This document shows positions 51,975-60,808 of a stretch of DNA of 64,000 nucleotides, one piece after another. The notes beneath the pieces were generated by a model. The model saw only the letters and a program-made list of their open reading frames with translations. It was not told the DNA's origin and ran no database searches. Each line of letters opens with the position of its first letter. The stretch's first letter is position 1. A program made the position numbers and the translations under genes. This DNA comes from Planomonospora sp. ID67723 (GTDB lineage Bacteria > Actinomycetota > Actinomycetes > Streptosporangiales > Streptosporangiaceae): NCBI RefSeq assembly GCF_015711605.1, contig NZ_JABTEZ010000007.1:79849-143848 (forward strand), read 5' to 3'.

Positions 51975-52394
51975 TCAGTCACCCGGGTCGGCGATCTCGA
52001 TGATGTGCAGCGGCTCGTCGAAGGCGCGGGCCGCCTGTTCCCAACGGAGCTTGTCCAAGGTGAGGACAGGGCAGATCGAGGCGTTGGCGAGCGCGGCGAC
52101 GTGGGCGTCCCATGGATCGAGTCCAGTGCGGTTGATCGCGGTCGCCAGGGCGACCCCGTGGTCGGGTTCATGCGGCCCTGCGACTGTGATCTGGTCGAGT
52201 GTCGTGATGCCCAGCAGGAGATCGCCAGCGTCTTTCGAGCGGGAGTCGAGGGACGCTCCGGTGATCGAGAGAACGGACATCACCATCGGCTGGTTTTCGC
52301 TGTCGAATCTGGCGACCATCTCCATGGTGTCCAGGTCACCCCGGGCGAGCTCGATCAGGATGCCGGTGTCCAGAATGAGGGGAGGGAGGGTCAC
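51975..52394 (-). CDS. PIN-domain toxin (VapC-like), second locus
   Basis: The 139-residue protein has PIN features: an N-terminal Asp (LILDTGILIELARG), a central Asp (LDPWDAHVAALA) and a C-terminal Asp (PVLTLDKLRWEQ). The expected Glu of the second motif is not evident (SVLSITGASL instead of an x-x-E pattern), so activity is uncertain. It overlaps the antitoxin by four bases. Its 3' end faces chemoreceptor 6. Confidence 0.78.
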   Translation of the reverse strand: MTLPPLILDTGILIELARGDLDTMEMVARFDSENQPMVMSVLSITGASLDSRSKDAGDLLLGITTLDQITVAGPHEPDHGVALATAINRTGLDPWDAHVAALANASICPVLTLDKLRWEQAARAFDEPLHIIEIADPGD

Positions 52395-52675
52395 CGTGCT
52401 TCCTGCTCCTGGAAACCCGGCACCTCGGCGAGCTGCTGCTGGACGTGAGCCATCATGCGATCGACCCGGTCATGGTCGGCGGCCTCCTTGGCACGGGCCA
52501 GGCGGGCATCCAGGATCTTCCTGCGGCGGCGCTCTTCCCGGACACGAGCGGCGAGCGCCTCGTTCACGTAGGCCGACAGCGATTTGACGTCATCATCCCC
52601 GACACGGGACCGGACGTAGTCCACGAGGCCAGGATCGAGGGTGACGGCGATGCTGGATTTGGCGCGACTGGTCAT
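52391..52675 (-). CDS. Ribbon-helix-helix antitoxin (VapB-like), second locus
   Basis: The 94-residue protein has an N-terminal ribbon (SSIAVTLDPGLVDYVRSRVG), a helix LSAYVNEALAARVREERRRR and a charged C-terminal helix that would hold the PIN toxin. Just upstream lies an AT-rich patch (TGCTAATACTCTCCTATGATC at 52683-52703), probably its promoter. Confidence 0.8.
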   Translation of the reverse strand: MTSRAKSSIAVTLDPGLVDYVRSRVGDDDVKSLSAYVNEALAARVREERRRRKILDARLARAKEAADHDRVDRMMAHVQQQLAEVPGFQEQEAR

Positions 52676-52868
52676 GAGGCCATGCTAATACTCTCCTATG
52701 ATCTTTTAAGGGTTACGGGGAACCGGTCCGCTCGCACCTATCACCGAGACACGCTTGAAGACCATCAGGCGATCCGGGTCCGCCTGAGATGCCCAGTGGT
52801 TCGGGGAGCCCGGGGCGGGAAGGGGAAAACGGGTCAGGGCCGGGCCGCTGAGGGGGTGCGGGAGAAGC

Positions 52869-53558
52869 ATGCTGGAGATCATCGGGGCGGGGCTGGGCCG
52901 TACCGGGACCAGTTCCCTCAAGCTCGCGCTGGAGCACCTCGGGTTCTCGCCCTGCTACCACATGTTCGAGGTCCTCGGCAGTGCCGAGCGGACGCGCCAG
53001 TGGACGGCCGTCGCGCAGGGCGGGGCGCAGGACTGGACGCAGATCTTCCACGGCTACCGGGCGTGCGTGGACTTCCCCGCCGCGGCGTACTGGCGGGAAC
53101 TGGCCGCGTACTACCCCGAGGCCAAGGTGATCCTCACCCTGCGCGACCCCGGCGCGTGGTTCGAGAGCGCTCGCAAGACGATCTTCCGGCTGCCGCGTCT
53201 CATGCGCCACCCCGTGCTCGGTCCCGTTCTGCGCCATGCCCTTCCCCGGGAGTCGAGACCCGCGGCGTTCATCCGCATGCTGGGCGCGCTCAACCGGGAC
53301 AGGCGCGACATCGCCTTCGACCGCGCCAGCGCGATCGCCTACTTCGAACGGCACAACGCCGAGGTGAGGGCCGCGATCCCGGCCGAGCGGCTGCTGGTCT
53401 ACCGGGTGGGGGAGGGATGGGAGCCGCTGTGCGCGTTCCTGGGCGTCCCCGTGCCCGACGAGGCGTTCCCGCGTGCCAACGACAGCGCCAGCTTCTGGGG
53501 CAACTTCGGCCGGACGTTGTGGGGCGGCGACACCGGTCTCGTCCGTTCCCGCCCCTGA
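52869..53558 (+). CDS. Sulfotransferase-family protein
   Basis: The 229-residue protein has a PAPS-binding loop at its N-terminus (GAGLGRTGTSSLKLAL), the 3'-phosphate segment VILTLRDPGAWFES near residue 100 and a C-terminal SASFWGNFGR. It matches the Sulfotransfer_4-type of sulfotransferases. The acceptor is unknown. A surface polymer or lipid is plausible in actinomycetes, but this is not shown. It has no neighbour of the same strand, and a strong terminator follows. Confidence 0.87.
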   Translation: MLEIIGAGLGRTGTSSLKLALEHLGFSPCYHMFEVLGSAERTRQWTAVAQGGAQDWTQIFHGYRACVDFPAAAYWRELAAYYPEAKVILTLRDPGAWFESARKTIFRLPRLMRHPVLGPVLRHALPRESRPAAFIRMLGALNRDRRDIAFDRASAIAYFERHNAEVRAAIPAERLLVYRVGEGWEPLCAFLGVPVPDEAFPRANDSASFWGNFGRTLWGGDTGLVRSRP

Positions 53559-53565
53559 GACGCGG

Positions 53566-53598
53566 CCAGGCCGCCACCGGGAACCGGTGGCGGCCTGG
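53566..53598 (+). terminator. Terminator hairpin of the sulfotransferase gene
   Basis: A perfect 15-base stem (CCAGGCCGCCACCGG / CCGGTGGCGGCCTGG) with a GAA loop begins eight bases after the stop. Confidence 0.8.
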
Positions 53599-53668
53599 AT
53601 TCGAAGCTGGCCGGCTGCCGTTGCGATAAGCACCGCCGTACGGCCCGCCGGGAGCGGGAGGGCCCGGA

Positions 53669-54535
53669 TCAGGCGTCGGCGCCTGCGCGGCTCCGGCTGA
53701 GGAAGCGGGTGGCGGCATAGGCGCCGCCGCCTGCGACCAGGACGAAGGCCAGGATCAGGGCGGGGGCGATGCCGCCCTGATCGCCGGTGGCCGAGACCTT
53801 GGCGGCGTTCAGTTCAGCCGTCTTGGTGCCGGCCGTCTTGGCGCCGGAGGGCTGAGCGGCGGCCTTGGGAGCGGGCTTGGACTCAGTCCTGGGCTCGGCG
53901 GCCTTGGGAGCAGCCTTGGGAGCGGGCTTGGACTCGGTCCTGGGCTCGACGGCCTTGGGCTGGGTCAGCATGACCGGCTCGGCGGGGTCGGTGTCCTTGA
54001 CCGACCAGGCGCCGGTGGAGAAGGGCTTGGGGTGGTTCTTGGTGCCGACGCCCTTGCCCCACTTGGTGATGACGTAGTCGACCTTGATGTGGCCCTTGCC
54101 CCCGTTGCCCTGCACGGTCAGGCTGTCGGAGTCGAAGGTGCCGCCGGTGAGGTCGGCGAAGGTCTTGGCGTCCAGGTCGAGCATGATGCCGCGGTTGGAG
54201 GGCACGCCCGGGCCGCGGTCGCCGACGAAGAAGGGGGCCTTCTTGCCCTTGTAGAGGACGTAGCCCTCGGTCAGCAGCGGCCAGGACGGGGAGGCGGCCA
54301 GGCCCTTCTGCATGGGCTTGCCGGAGGCGGGCAGGCCGGTGTCGCCGTTGCGGCCGGAGCCGTCGTCCCAGTAGTAGGAGGCGGTGGTGGCGCCCTTGAG
54401 CATGACCTTCTGCCCGGTGTCGGTGTCCGCGTGCGCGGTGCCGGCGGTGGCCATGCTCAGTCCGGCGGTCAGGGCCAGGCCCAGGGCGGTGGTGAGGGTG
54501 GCGTTCAGCAGGCGGGTGCGAGCGGAGAAGGTCAC
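53669..54535 (-). CDS. Surface protein with RlpA-like double-psi barrel and C-terminal anchor
   Basis: The 288-residue protein has a signal peptide (LLNATLTTALGLALTAGLSM, cleavage near AHA-D), a domain at about 45-150 whose segment FFVGDRGPG...GIMLDLDAKTFADLTG follows the double-psi beta-barrel (RlpA/3D) pattern, a Pro/Lys/Ala repeat region (EPRTESKPAPKAA twice), and a C-terminal membrane helix with Arg-rich tail. A sortase-type motif is degenerate (VSATG). The GTG at 54535 has AAAGGAG upstream. It is likely a cell-surface protein, perhaps peptidoglycan-binding. Confidence 0.72.
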   Translation of the reverse strand: MTFSARTRLLNATLTTALGLALTAGLSMATAGTAHADTDTGQKVMLKGATTASYYWDDGSGRNGDTGLPASGKPMQKGLAASPSWPLLTEGYVLYKGKKAPFFVGDRGPGVPSNRGIMLDLDAKTFADLTGGTFDSDSLTVQGNGGKGHIKVDYVITKWGKGVGTKNHPKPFSTGAWSVKDTDPAEPVMLTQPKAVEPRTESKPAPKAAPKAAEPRTESKPAPKAAAQPSGAKTAGTKTAELNAAKVSATGDQGGIAPALILAFVLVAGGGAYAATRFLSRSRAGADA

Positions 54536-54718
54536 GAAGGCGGCTCCTTTGTACGGCGGCAGGACTCCGGCGGTACACCCCCGGAAGGGGCGGGATGCCG
54601 GTGAAGGCCCTGCGGTAGCGGCCTTCGACATCCAGTAAGCCGTCCGGGCGTAGCGGGAGAAGTGCGTCGGAGGTGCCGTACGGTTGCCGCTCCCGGAGAA
54701 AGCTCAGCCCCCCTGTCC

Positions 54719-54734
54719 GGCGGGGATCCCCGCC
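54719..54734 (-). terminator. Palindrome after the second GGDEF-EAL gene
   Basis: GGCGGGGATCCCCGCC is a 16-base perfect palindrome 27 bases after the stop of the minus-strand gene. It is followed by a second small inverted repeat (CCTCCGGCCGGAGG). Confidence 0.4.
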
Positions 54735-54761
54735 TCCGGCCGGAGGGAGAAGGAGGCCGGG

Positions 54762-57344
54762 TCAGGCGACGTTCCGCCAGGGGGCGGTCTGGAGGAGGTC
54801 GTCGATCTGGTGGGCGTCGGCCGGGGGGGAGAACAGGTAGCCCTGCGCCAGCGGGCAGCCCATCTGCTGCAGCAGCACGGCTTGTTCGGGGGTTTCCACG
54901 CCCTCGACGATGGTCTGCAGGTGCAAACTGGCCGACAGCTCCAAGATGGCCTTGGTGAAGGCGCGGGTCTGGGCGTGGTCGGCGGCGGTGGGCGGGGTGG
55001 TGAAGGAACGGTCGATTTTGAGGATGTCGACCGGCAGGGTGCGCAGGTAGGCCAGGGAGGAGTAGCCGGTGCCGAAGTCGTCCAGGGCGATGCGCACGCC
55101 GTGGGCGCGCAGGCGGCTGAGCACGCCGGTCAGGCGGCTGGTCTCGGCCGGGGTGGTGGCCAGCAGCATGCTTTCGGTGATCTCCAGGATGAGGGCGTGT
55201 TCGGGCAGGCGGTGGCGGGCCAGGGTCTCCAGCACGGCGTGGGCGAAGGCGGGTTCGCGTAGTTGGCGGCCGGAGATGTTGACGGTGACGGCCAGGCCGT
55301 GCTCGGTGTGCCAGCGGGCGGCGTCGGCGCAGGCCTGCTGCAGTGCCCACAGGCCGATGTCGACGATGAGGCCGGTGTCTTCGGCGATGGGGATGAAGAC
55401 GTCGGGGGGGATGGGCCGGCCGGTGGCCGGTTGCCAGCGCAGCAGGGCTTCGACGGCGTGGATGCGGCCGGTGCGCAGGTCGACGACGGGCTGGTAGGCC
55501 AGGGACAGCTCGCCGCGGGCTTGGGCGTGGCGCAGGCCGTTGCTCAGGCGGGTGTGTTCCAGGCGGGCGGTGCGCAGGGCGGTGTCGAAGACGGTGGTCT
55601 GGTTTTTGCCGGCGGCTTTGGCGGCGTACAGGGCCAGGTCGGCGTCGCGCAGGGCTTCGGCGGGGGTGGCCACGGGCACTTCGGCCAGGATGCCGATGCT
55701 GGTGGTGAGGTGGATTTCGTGGGGGCCGAGCCGGTAGGGGGCGGCCAGGGCGGTGCGGATGGCGTCGGCGGTGTGCTGGGCGGTGGGGGTGTCGGTGGCG
55801 GGCATGAGCAGGGCGAATTCGTCGCCGCCGAGGCGGGCCAGGGTGTGGCCGGGGCGGGTCAGGGCGCGCAGGCGGTGGGCGACGTCGATGATGAGGTCGT
55901 CGCCGATGGGGTGGCCGAAGCTGTCGTTGACGTCTTTGAAGTCGTCGAGGTCGAGCAGCAGCAGGGCGGGCGGGGTGGCGGGTGCCGTGTCCTGATCCGC
56001 GCCCTGACTGTGGCCCTGGCCCTGGCTGTGGCTGTGGCTGTGGCCCTCGCCCTGGCTGTGGGTGTGGGTGTGGGTGTGGGTGTGGTTTTGGTGCTGATTG
56101 AGGGCGCGGTGCAGGGCCTGGCCGAGCAGGGTGCGGTTGGCCAGGCCGGTGAGGGGGTCGTGGGAGGCGCGGTGCGACAGGCTGCGCTGCAGGAGTTCCT
56201 GGGTGTGCAGGGCGGTGGACAGTTCGTGGGTCTGGCGGGTGAGTTGCTCGGTTTGGCGGTCCAGGGCGGCGGCGTGGGTTTCGGCCAGGCGGGCGACGGT
56301 GTTCAGGCGCAGGACCAGCAGCACCGCCAGCACCACCGTCAACCCCATGAGCATCAAGTCGTCGTAGGGCTGCTCGACCGGGTCGACGTCCAGCAGGAAC
56401 CGGCCGACGCCGGAGAGCGTCGGGCTGAGCAGCGCCAGGATCAGGAACGTCGTCACCCGGCCCCGACGGGAGGCGTCGGGGACCGGTGTCCGGTCCCCGA
56501 CGTGGGTGAGGCTCCCGACGTGGGTGAGGCTCCCGACGTGGGTGAGGCTGACGTGGGCGAGGCTGGGGTGCAGCGCGGCGGCGCCGATCAGGACCGACCA
56601 GGCCAGCCAGCCGACCGTCGTGACAGAGCCCGTCCCGATCTGCCCCGGCCCCGACTGGCTCGTCGCCAGGTCGAGCAGGTAGGAGCCGTCGGCGACGAAC
56701 ACGGCGACGTAGGACGCGGCCAGCAGGACCATCCACGGCGGCCGGCCGCTGTCGAGGAGCAGCCGCACGACCAGGCCCACAACGAACAGGTCCATGAGAG
56801 GGAACACCAGCGCGAACACGAGCTCCGAGCCGGTGTAGGCGCCCCGGTCGATCACCGGGTCGATGAGGAAGGTCCAGAAGGGCATGGCCACGCCGACGGT
56901 GACGATGCCCGCGTCCAGCAGGCCCACCCAGCGGGAAGCCCCGACCCTGCTCCCGAGCAGGACCAGGGCGGCCAGCAGCAGGCCGTACGAGCCCAGGGTC
57001 CCGATCTGGTAGACGGTGAACAGGACCTGGCTCTGCAGCCAGACCCAGCCGACCGACCAGCCCAGCGCGTTCGAGCACCAGGCCAGGACCACGCCCGCGC
57101 CGATCAGCCGCCACGGCCACAGCCGGCCCAGGTCGTGCCGGCGGATCCCGACGATGACGGCCACGGACGCCGCTCCCTGCGCGAACGTCCACAGGAGAGC
57201 GTCCGCGAGGACGGAGACGGAGGCGACGACCGGGCCGGAGAGGGCCATCAGGCCGCCCAGGACGAGGAACACCAGCCAGCCGTACGGCCCGCGCGCGGTG
57301 CGGGGTCCGACGGCCGGGGTCACTCCGGGGGCTGTCTGGCTCAT
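54762..57344 (-). CDS. Membrane-bound GGDEF-EAL protein with His-rich insert
   Basis: The 860-residue protein has about eight membrane helices at residues 20-330, a His-containing linker, a GGDEF domain (RLGGDEFALLMPA) and an EAL domain (EALLRW, NISGRQL, EITESMLL, DDFGTGYSS, ILKID, VEGVETPEQ). All catalytic residues appear intact. Unusually, about 30 residues with ten His (HTHTHTHTHS and GHSHSHSQ) sit inside the GGDEF domain just before LLLLDLDDFKDVNDSFGH, and SLTHVG is repeated three times in the linker. I start at the ATG at 57344; the longer frame adds 26 residues. Confidence 0.9.
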   Translation of the reverse strand: MSQTAPGVTPAVGPRTARGPYGWLVFLVLGGLMALSGPVVASVSVLADALLWTFAQGAASVAVIVGIRRHDLGRLWPWRLIGAGVVLAWCSNALGWSVGWVWLQSQVLFTVYQIGTLGSYGLLLAALVLLGSRVGASRWVGLLDAGIVTVGVAMPFWTFLIDPVIDRGAYTGSELVFALVFPLMDLFVVGLVVRLLLDSGRPPWMVLLAASYVAVFVADGSYLLDLATSQSGPGQIGTGSVTTVGWLAWSVLIGAAALHPSLAHVSLTHVGSLTHVGSLTHVGDRTPVPDASRRGRVTTFLILALLSPTLSGVGRFLLDVDPVEQPYDDLMLMGLTVVLAVLLVLRLNTVARLAETHAAALDRQTEQLTRQTHELSTALHTQELLQRSLSHRASHDPLTGLANRTLLGQALHRALNQHQNHTHTHTHTHSQGEGHSHSHSQGQGHSQGADQDTAPATPPALLLLDLDDFKDVNDSFGHPIGDDLIIDVAHRLRALTRPGHTLARLGGDEFALLMPATDTPTAQHTADAIRTALAAPYRLGPHEIHLTTSIGILAEVPVATPAEALRDADLALYAAKAAGKNQTTVFDTALRTARLEHTRLSNGLRHAQARGELSLAYQPVVDLRTGRIHAVEALLRWQPATGRPIPPDVFIPIAEDTGLIVDIGLWALQQACADAARWHTEHGLAVTVNISGRQLREPAFAHAVLETLARHRLPEHALILEITESMLLATTPAETSRLTGVLSRLRAHGVRIALDDFGTGYSSLAYLRTLPVDILKIDRSFTTPPTAADHAQTRAFTKAILELSASLHLQTIVEGVETPEQAVLLQQMGCPLAQGYLFSPPADAHQIDDLLQTAPWRNVA
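55995..56098 (-). repeat. Low-complexity repeats encoding the His-rich GGDEF insert
   Basis: Tandem GTGGGT and GGCTGT units on the plus strand code for alternating His-Thr and His-Ser residues. The insert lies between the first helix of the GGDEF domain and its Asp-rich strand. It is likely to be length-variable by slippage. Confidence 0.8.
56499..56564 (-). repeat. 18-base tandem repeats encoding SLTHVG
   Basis: Three identical 18-base units and a partial fourth (GACGTGGGTGAGGCTCCC on the plus strand) encode SLTHVG repeats between the last membrane helices and the GGDEF domain. Confidence 0.85.
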
Positions 57345-57703
57345 CTTCTTCTCTTGGTGGGCCTCGGGCGATGGGACGTCGGAGATGGGAATCGACCGGA
57401 GCGGGCACGCCCGGAAAGACACCCCGCCGTGTTCCGCTCGCCGTACGGTTCCGGCCGCCTGGTCACTACCGCCTCACAAATCGTCAGTAAAGGGACGAAC
57501 TTGACCAAAAGCCGGTCGGGGTCGCCGGACAGCCGGGGTCCGGCGGTCCCGCCAGGGATGATCCCCGGAAACGAGCACGCCAAATAATGCTCAAAAGCCC
57601 GAAACGGCATCGTTTTGCGAATGAGAGGGGCCGGGAGGGTACGGGCCGCCGGACGTTCTCCGGCCGAGGCCGGGATGCGCGCGGGCGCGGGCTGGAGCCC
57701 GTC
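57345..57703. other. Gene-less region upstream of the second GGDEF-EAL gene
   Basis: No convincing gene is present in these 359 bases. It is less GC-rich at 57470-57620, where a promoter for the GGDEF-EAL gene may lie. I find neither a FliA-type site nor a TcrA-like repeat here. Confidence 0.5.
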
Positions 57704-57976
57704 TCAGGGCGTGTCCGCCCCGCTCGCCTCACCCGAACCGCTCGTTCCGCCCGGCCGCAGCATGCGGCGCAGTTCGGCCAGGGCGTCCTCGTTCGGCGAG
57801 GCCGCCTCGCGGTTGGCGGCCTGGAGCTCGCGGAAGATCTCCTCGCGGTGCACGGGCACGGACCGCGGGGCGCGAATGCCGATACGGACCACGTCTCCGC
57901 GCACGTCGAGCACGGTGACGACGACGTCGTCACCGATCATCAGACTCTCCCCCGAGCGACGGGTCAGCACCAGCAA
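57704..57976 (-). CDS. csrA: Carbon storage regulator CsrA
   Basis: CsrA is an RNA-binding dimer that blocks ribosome binding at GGA motifs. The 90-residue protein has the full N-terminal core (TTG start, [17 protein letters not shown]) and [17 protein letters not shown] with the conserved basic residues; a further 25 residues at the C-terminus are Gly/Ser/Glu-rich and unusual. AAAGGAG precedes the TTG. It follows fliW by 48 bases, the normal pairing for control of flagellin synthesis. Confidence 0.95.
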   Translation of the reverse strand: MLVLTRRSGESLMIGDDVVVTVLDVRGDVVRIGIRAPRSVPVHREEIFRELQAANREAASPNEDALAELRRMLRPGGTSGSGEASGADTP

Positions 57977-58024
57977 CGTCCAGCTCCTTTTGTCTGGGGG
58001 GACGTACCGGCAGCCTAACCGACG

Positions 58025-58450
58025 TCAGGCGGATACCAGAGGAGCCCGTACCGGAAGGTCGGAACCCGTGAGCACCGTCTGGATGGCCCGGCGGCTGCCG
58101 GTGTCCACCACGATGGGCGCCAGCAGGTTGGCCGTCGCCTCGGTGATGGAGCCCGGCGCGGTGACGACCAGCAGGACGAGCAGGTTCGAGACGTCGGTGA
58201 CGCCGAGCATCCCCAGGGTCTCGTCGTCGATCTCGGGCTCGTAGTCCGGGAAGAACGGGTTCGGCGAGATCACCAGGAAGCGCAGGTTCTCGTCGTCCAG
58301 GGAGCGCAGGGAGAACAGCACGCCGTCGTCGTCCATCCGGACGAGGACGAAGCGGCGATTTCCCGCGAAACCGGGCATCGGGCAGACGAGCTCGATCGTC
58401 GGCACCTCGTCGGTGTTCGCGCTCGCCGGGCTCGCGGCTTCTGCGTTCAT
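58025..58450 (-). CDS. fliW: Flagellar assembly factor FliW
   Basis: FliW binds CsrA and releases flagellin translation when flagellin has been exported. The 141-residue protein has PMPGFAGNRRFVLVRMDDDG, LRFLVISPNPFFPDYEPEID and the C-terminal NLLAPIVVD motif of FliW. I start at the ATG at 58450, with AAGGA seven bases upstream; an ATG at 58474, which overlaps the flgL stop, is in frame as well. Next gene is csrA. Confidence 0.93.
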   Translation of the reverse strand: MNAEAASPASANTDEVPTIELVCPMPGFAGNRRFVLVRMDDDGVLFSLRSLDDENLRFLVISPNPFFPDYEPEIDDETLGMLGVTDVSNLLVLLVVTAPGSITEATANLLAPIVVDTGSRRAIQTVLTGSDLPVRAPLVSA

Positions 58451-58470
58451 CGGGCGGTCCTTAAGAGAGA

Positions 58471-59361
58471 TCATTTCAGGAAGTCCACGAGTGAGGGCTG
58501 AACCACCTTGGCCGTCGCCGCGAGCGCCGCCTGGTAGGCGGTCTGCTGCAGGGTCAGCTCGGTGATGGTCTGGGGCAGGTCGATGTCTTCGATGTCGGAC
58601 AGCTGGCTCTTGAGCGTCACGATCCGGGCGTCGGCCGCGTCACGCATCTGGGCCACGCGATTGTAACGAGCACCGACGTCGGCGACCTCGGTCTGCATGC
58701 TTTTGATGGTCGTGTCGAGCCGGCCGATGTCGCTGCCGAGGGCGGACGGGTTGTTCCTGAGGTTGTCGGCGATGTCGGTCAGCACCTTGAAGAGCTGGGT
58801 GTTCCCGGAGCCGAAGACCTTCTCGCCGTCGGAGTTGACGGGGATCTTGGTGTTGTCACCGACCCTGCGCAACACCTCGCCGCCCTGCCCGGTGTAGACG
58901 CCGTTGCTGGTGTACGCCGACGCGCCGGACGCGGCGCCGGCGAAGACGGGCCGGCCCAGGTAGGTGGAGTTGGCGACGCTGATCAGCGAGTCACGGATGT
59001 GCTCGACCTCGGTGGCCAGTGCGCTGCGCGCACCCACCGAGCCGCCCGCGCCGGAGGACATGCCCTGCAGCACCAGGTCCCTGGCTCGGTTCACCTGACT
59101 GTTCGCACTGGTCAGCGCGGTGTCGATGGTGCCCAGCCAGCCCATCCCGTCGTCGACGTTGCGGATGAACTGCTCCTGCGCGCGAATCTCGCTGCGCAGC
59201 GACAGGGCCGACGTCGTGCCGGGGGGCGAGTCCGACGGCCGGGAGAGCTGCTTGCCTCCCGAGAGCCGGTTCTGGACGTCGCCCAGCCGCGAGATGTTGC
59301 CCTGCAGGTTGTTGAGCACCCGAGTGGAGATGGAGCGCTCGGTCACGCGCATGTAGCTCAT
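58471..59361 (-). CDS. flgL: Hook-filament junction protein FlgL
   Basis: FlgL (HAP3) joins the hook to the filament. The 296-residue protein has the flagellin-like N-terminal helix VLNNLQGNISRLGDVQNRLS, followed by LSRPSD, and a C-terminal coiled coil with LTLQQTAYQAALAATAKV. Its start lies four bases after flgK, and its stop overlaps a possible fliW start. Confidence 0.93.
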   Translation of the reverse strand: MSYMRVTERSISTRVLNNLQGNISRLGDVQNRLSGGKQLSRPSDSPPGTTSALSLRSEIRAQEQFIRNVDDGMGWLGTIDTALTSANSQVNRARDLVLQGMSSGAGGSVGARSALATEVEHIRDSLISVANSTYLGRPVFAGAASGASAYTSNGVYTGQGGEVLRRVGDNTKIPVNSDGEKVFGSGNTQLFKVLTDIADNLRNNPSALGSDIGRLDTTIKSMQTEVADVGARYNRVAQMRDAADARIVTLKSQLSDIEDIDLPQTITELTLQQTAYQAALAATAKVVQPSLVDFLK

Positions 59362-59365
59362 GTCA

Positions 59366-60808
59366 TCAGCCCCGGATCATGCCGAAGAGGGAGTCGAAAG
59401 TGCTGTCGATCGTCGAGATCATCTTCGTCGCGGCCTGGTAGGCGCGCTGGTAGAGGATCATGTTCGCCATCTCCTCGTCGAGGCTGACGCCTGACTGGGC
59501 GACGCGCTGCGCATCGTTGTTCTGCGTGACGACGTTCTGGATGGCCGTCCGCCGCTGCGCCGCCTGGGAGTCGACGCCCAGGCCGGTCACCGTCTGCCGG
59601 TAGAAGCGGTCGGGACCGCCTTCGACGTTGGAGAGGCCCGCCAGGACGTCGGCGTTCTTCTCGTCGTAATTGCCCTTGGGCGGAATCGGCAGCCCGGTCA
59701 CCGGGTCGGTCGTGGCGGGAGGCAGGGACGAGGCCGCCACCTGCCTCGGACTGGTGAGACCCACCTTGATCGTCGAAGCGTTGATCACGGTGCCGGTCGT
59801 GGCGGTGAAGAAGTCCTTGCCGGCGACCCCGTCGAGGTCGTAGCCCTTGACGTGCTGGGGGTTGACCGTCGAGGCCAGCTTCGCCGCAACCTCGTCCAGC
59901 TTGGCGGCGTAGTCGGGCAGGACCTTGTTGAGCGACTGCAGCGACGAGGCGATCTGGCCGGAGGTGACGGTGGCTTCGGCGTCGGGGTTCGTCCACCGCA
60001 GTGCGACGGAGTTGTTCGGGTCGGCCATCACGCCCCGCATCGTGCTAGCGCCGGCGACCGTCAGTTCCCGGGCAGTCGTCCCGTCGACCAGCTTGGTGCC
60101 GCCGAGGGAGACCTCCATGGAGCCGTTGGCGAGAATCTTGGAGGTCGCGCCGGTGAGTTCGGACAGGCGCAGCGCGAGGAGGTCGCGTTTGTCCTGCAGC
60201 TCGCTGGCGGGCAGGCCGGCCGCGGTGGCACGCACGATCGCGCCGTTGAGCTGGGCCACGCCATCGGTCGCGGTGTTGAGCTCGTCCACCATGGAGCCGA
60301 GCTGGTCGCGCGTGCTGGTCCACAGGGAGTCGAGCGCGTCGCTGGCGGAACGCAGGCCGTCGGCGACGGTGCCGCCCTCCTGCATGAGCTGGGCACGGGC
60401 CGCCAGGTCGTCCGGGCGGTTGGCCACGTCGCCCCAGGCCGCCCAGTAGTCGGAGAGCTGGGACTGGATGCCGGTGTCGCTGGGCTCGGCGAAGACCTCC
60501 TCGACGCGGGCGTAGATCTCCTCCTGCCCGGACATGTAGGCGAACTTGGCGTGCTCGATCTGCCCGCGCGCCTCCAGGAACTCGTCGCGCAGCCGCGTGA
60601 CGCCGGCGGCGGTGACGCCGTTGCCGAGGCCGTCGGTGACGGAGTACATCGAAGGGGTCACCGTGCCGCCCACGGAGTTCAGCTCGACCCGCTGGCGGGT
60701 GTAGCCCTCGGTGTTGGCGTTGGCGATGTTCTGCCCGTTGACGTCGAGTGCCTGCCGCTGGGCGTACAGGCCGCTGAGCGCGGTGGAGATTCCGGAGAAG
60801 GTGCTCAA
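59366..60808 (-). CDS. flgK: Hook-filament junction protein FlgK
   Basis: FlgK (HAP1) caps the hook and begins the junction. The 480-residue protein has the motif NGQNIANANTEGYTRQRVEL near its N-terminus and the C-terminal GVSLDEEMANMILYQRAYQA, both diagnostic. It starts at a TTG at 60808 directly after the flgN stop. Confidence 0.96.
   Translation of the reverse strand: MSTFSGISTALSGLYAQRQALDVNGQNIANANTEGYTRQRVELNSVGGTVTPSMYSVTDGLGNGVTAAGVTRLRDEFLEARGQIEHAKFAYMSGQEEIYARVEEVFAEPSDTGIQSQLSDYWAAWGDVANRPDDLAARAQLMQEGGTVADGLRSASDALDSLWTSTRDQLGSMVDELNTATDGVAQLNGAIVRATAAGLPASELQDKRDLLALRLSELTGATSKILANGSMEVSLGGTKLVDGTTARELTVAGASTMRGVMADPNNSVALRWTNPDAEATVTSGQIASSLQSLNKVLPDYAAKLDEVAAKLASTVNPQHVKGYDLDGVAGKDFFTATTGTVINASTIKVGLTSPRQVAASSLPPATTDPVTGLPIPPKGNYDEKNADVLAGLSNVEGGPDRFYRQTVTGLGVDSQAAQRRTAIQNVVTQNNDAQRVAQSGVSLDEEMANMILYQRAYQAATKMISTIDSTFDSLFGMIRG

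Noticed and set aside
54678..54695. CGGTTGC near 54680 as a TcrA-like site
   Set aside because: The second half-site is CCCGGAG, which does not fit the repeat.
56499..56564. Tandem repeats as a replication origin or mobile-element feature
   Set aside because: They lie inside a coding frame and encode SLTHVG repeats, with no flanking duplications or transposase genes.
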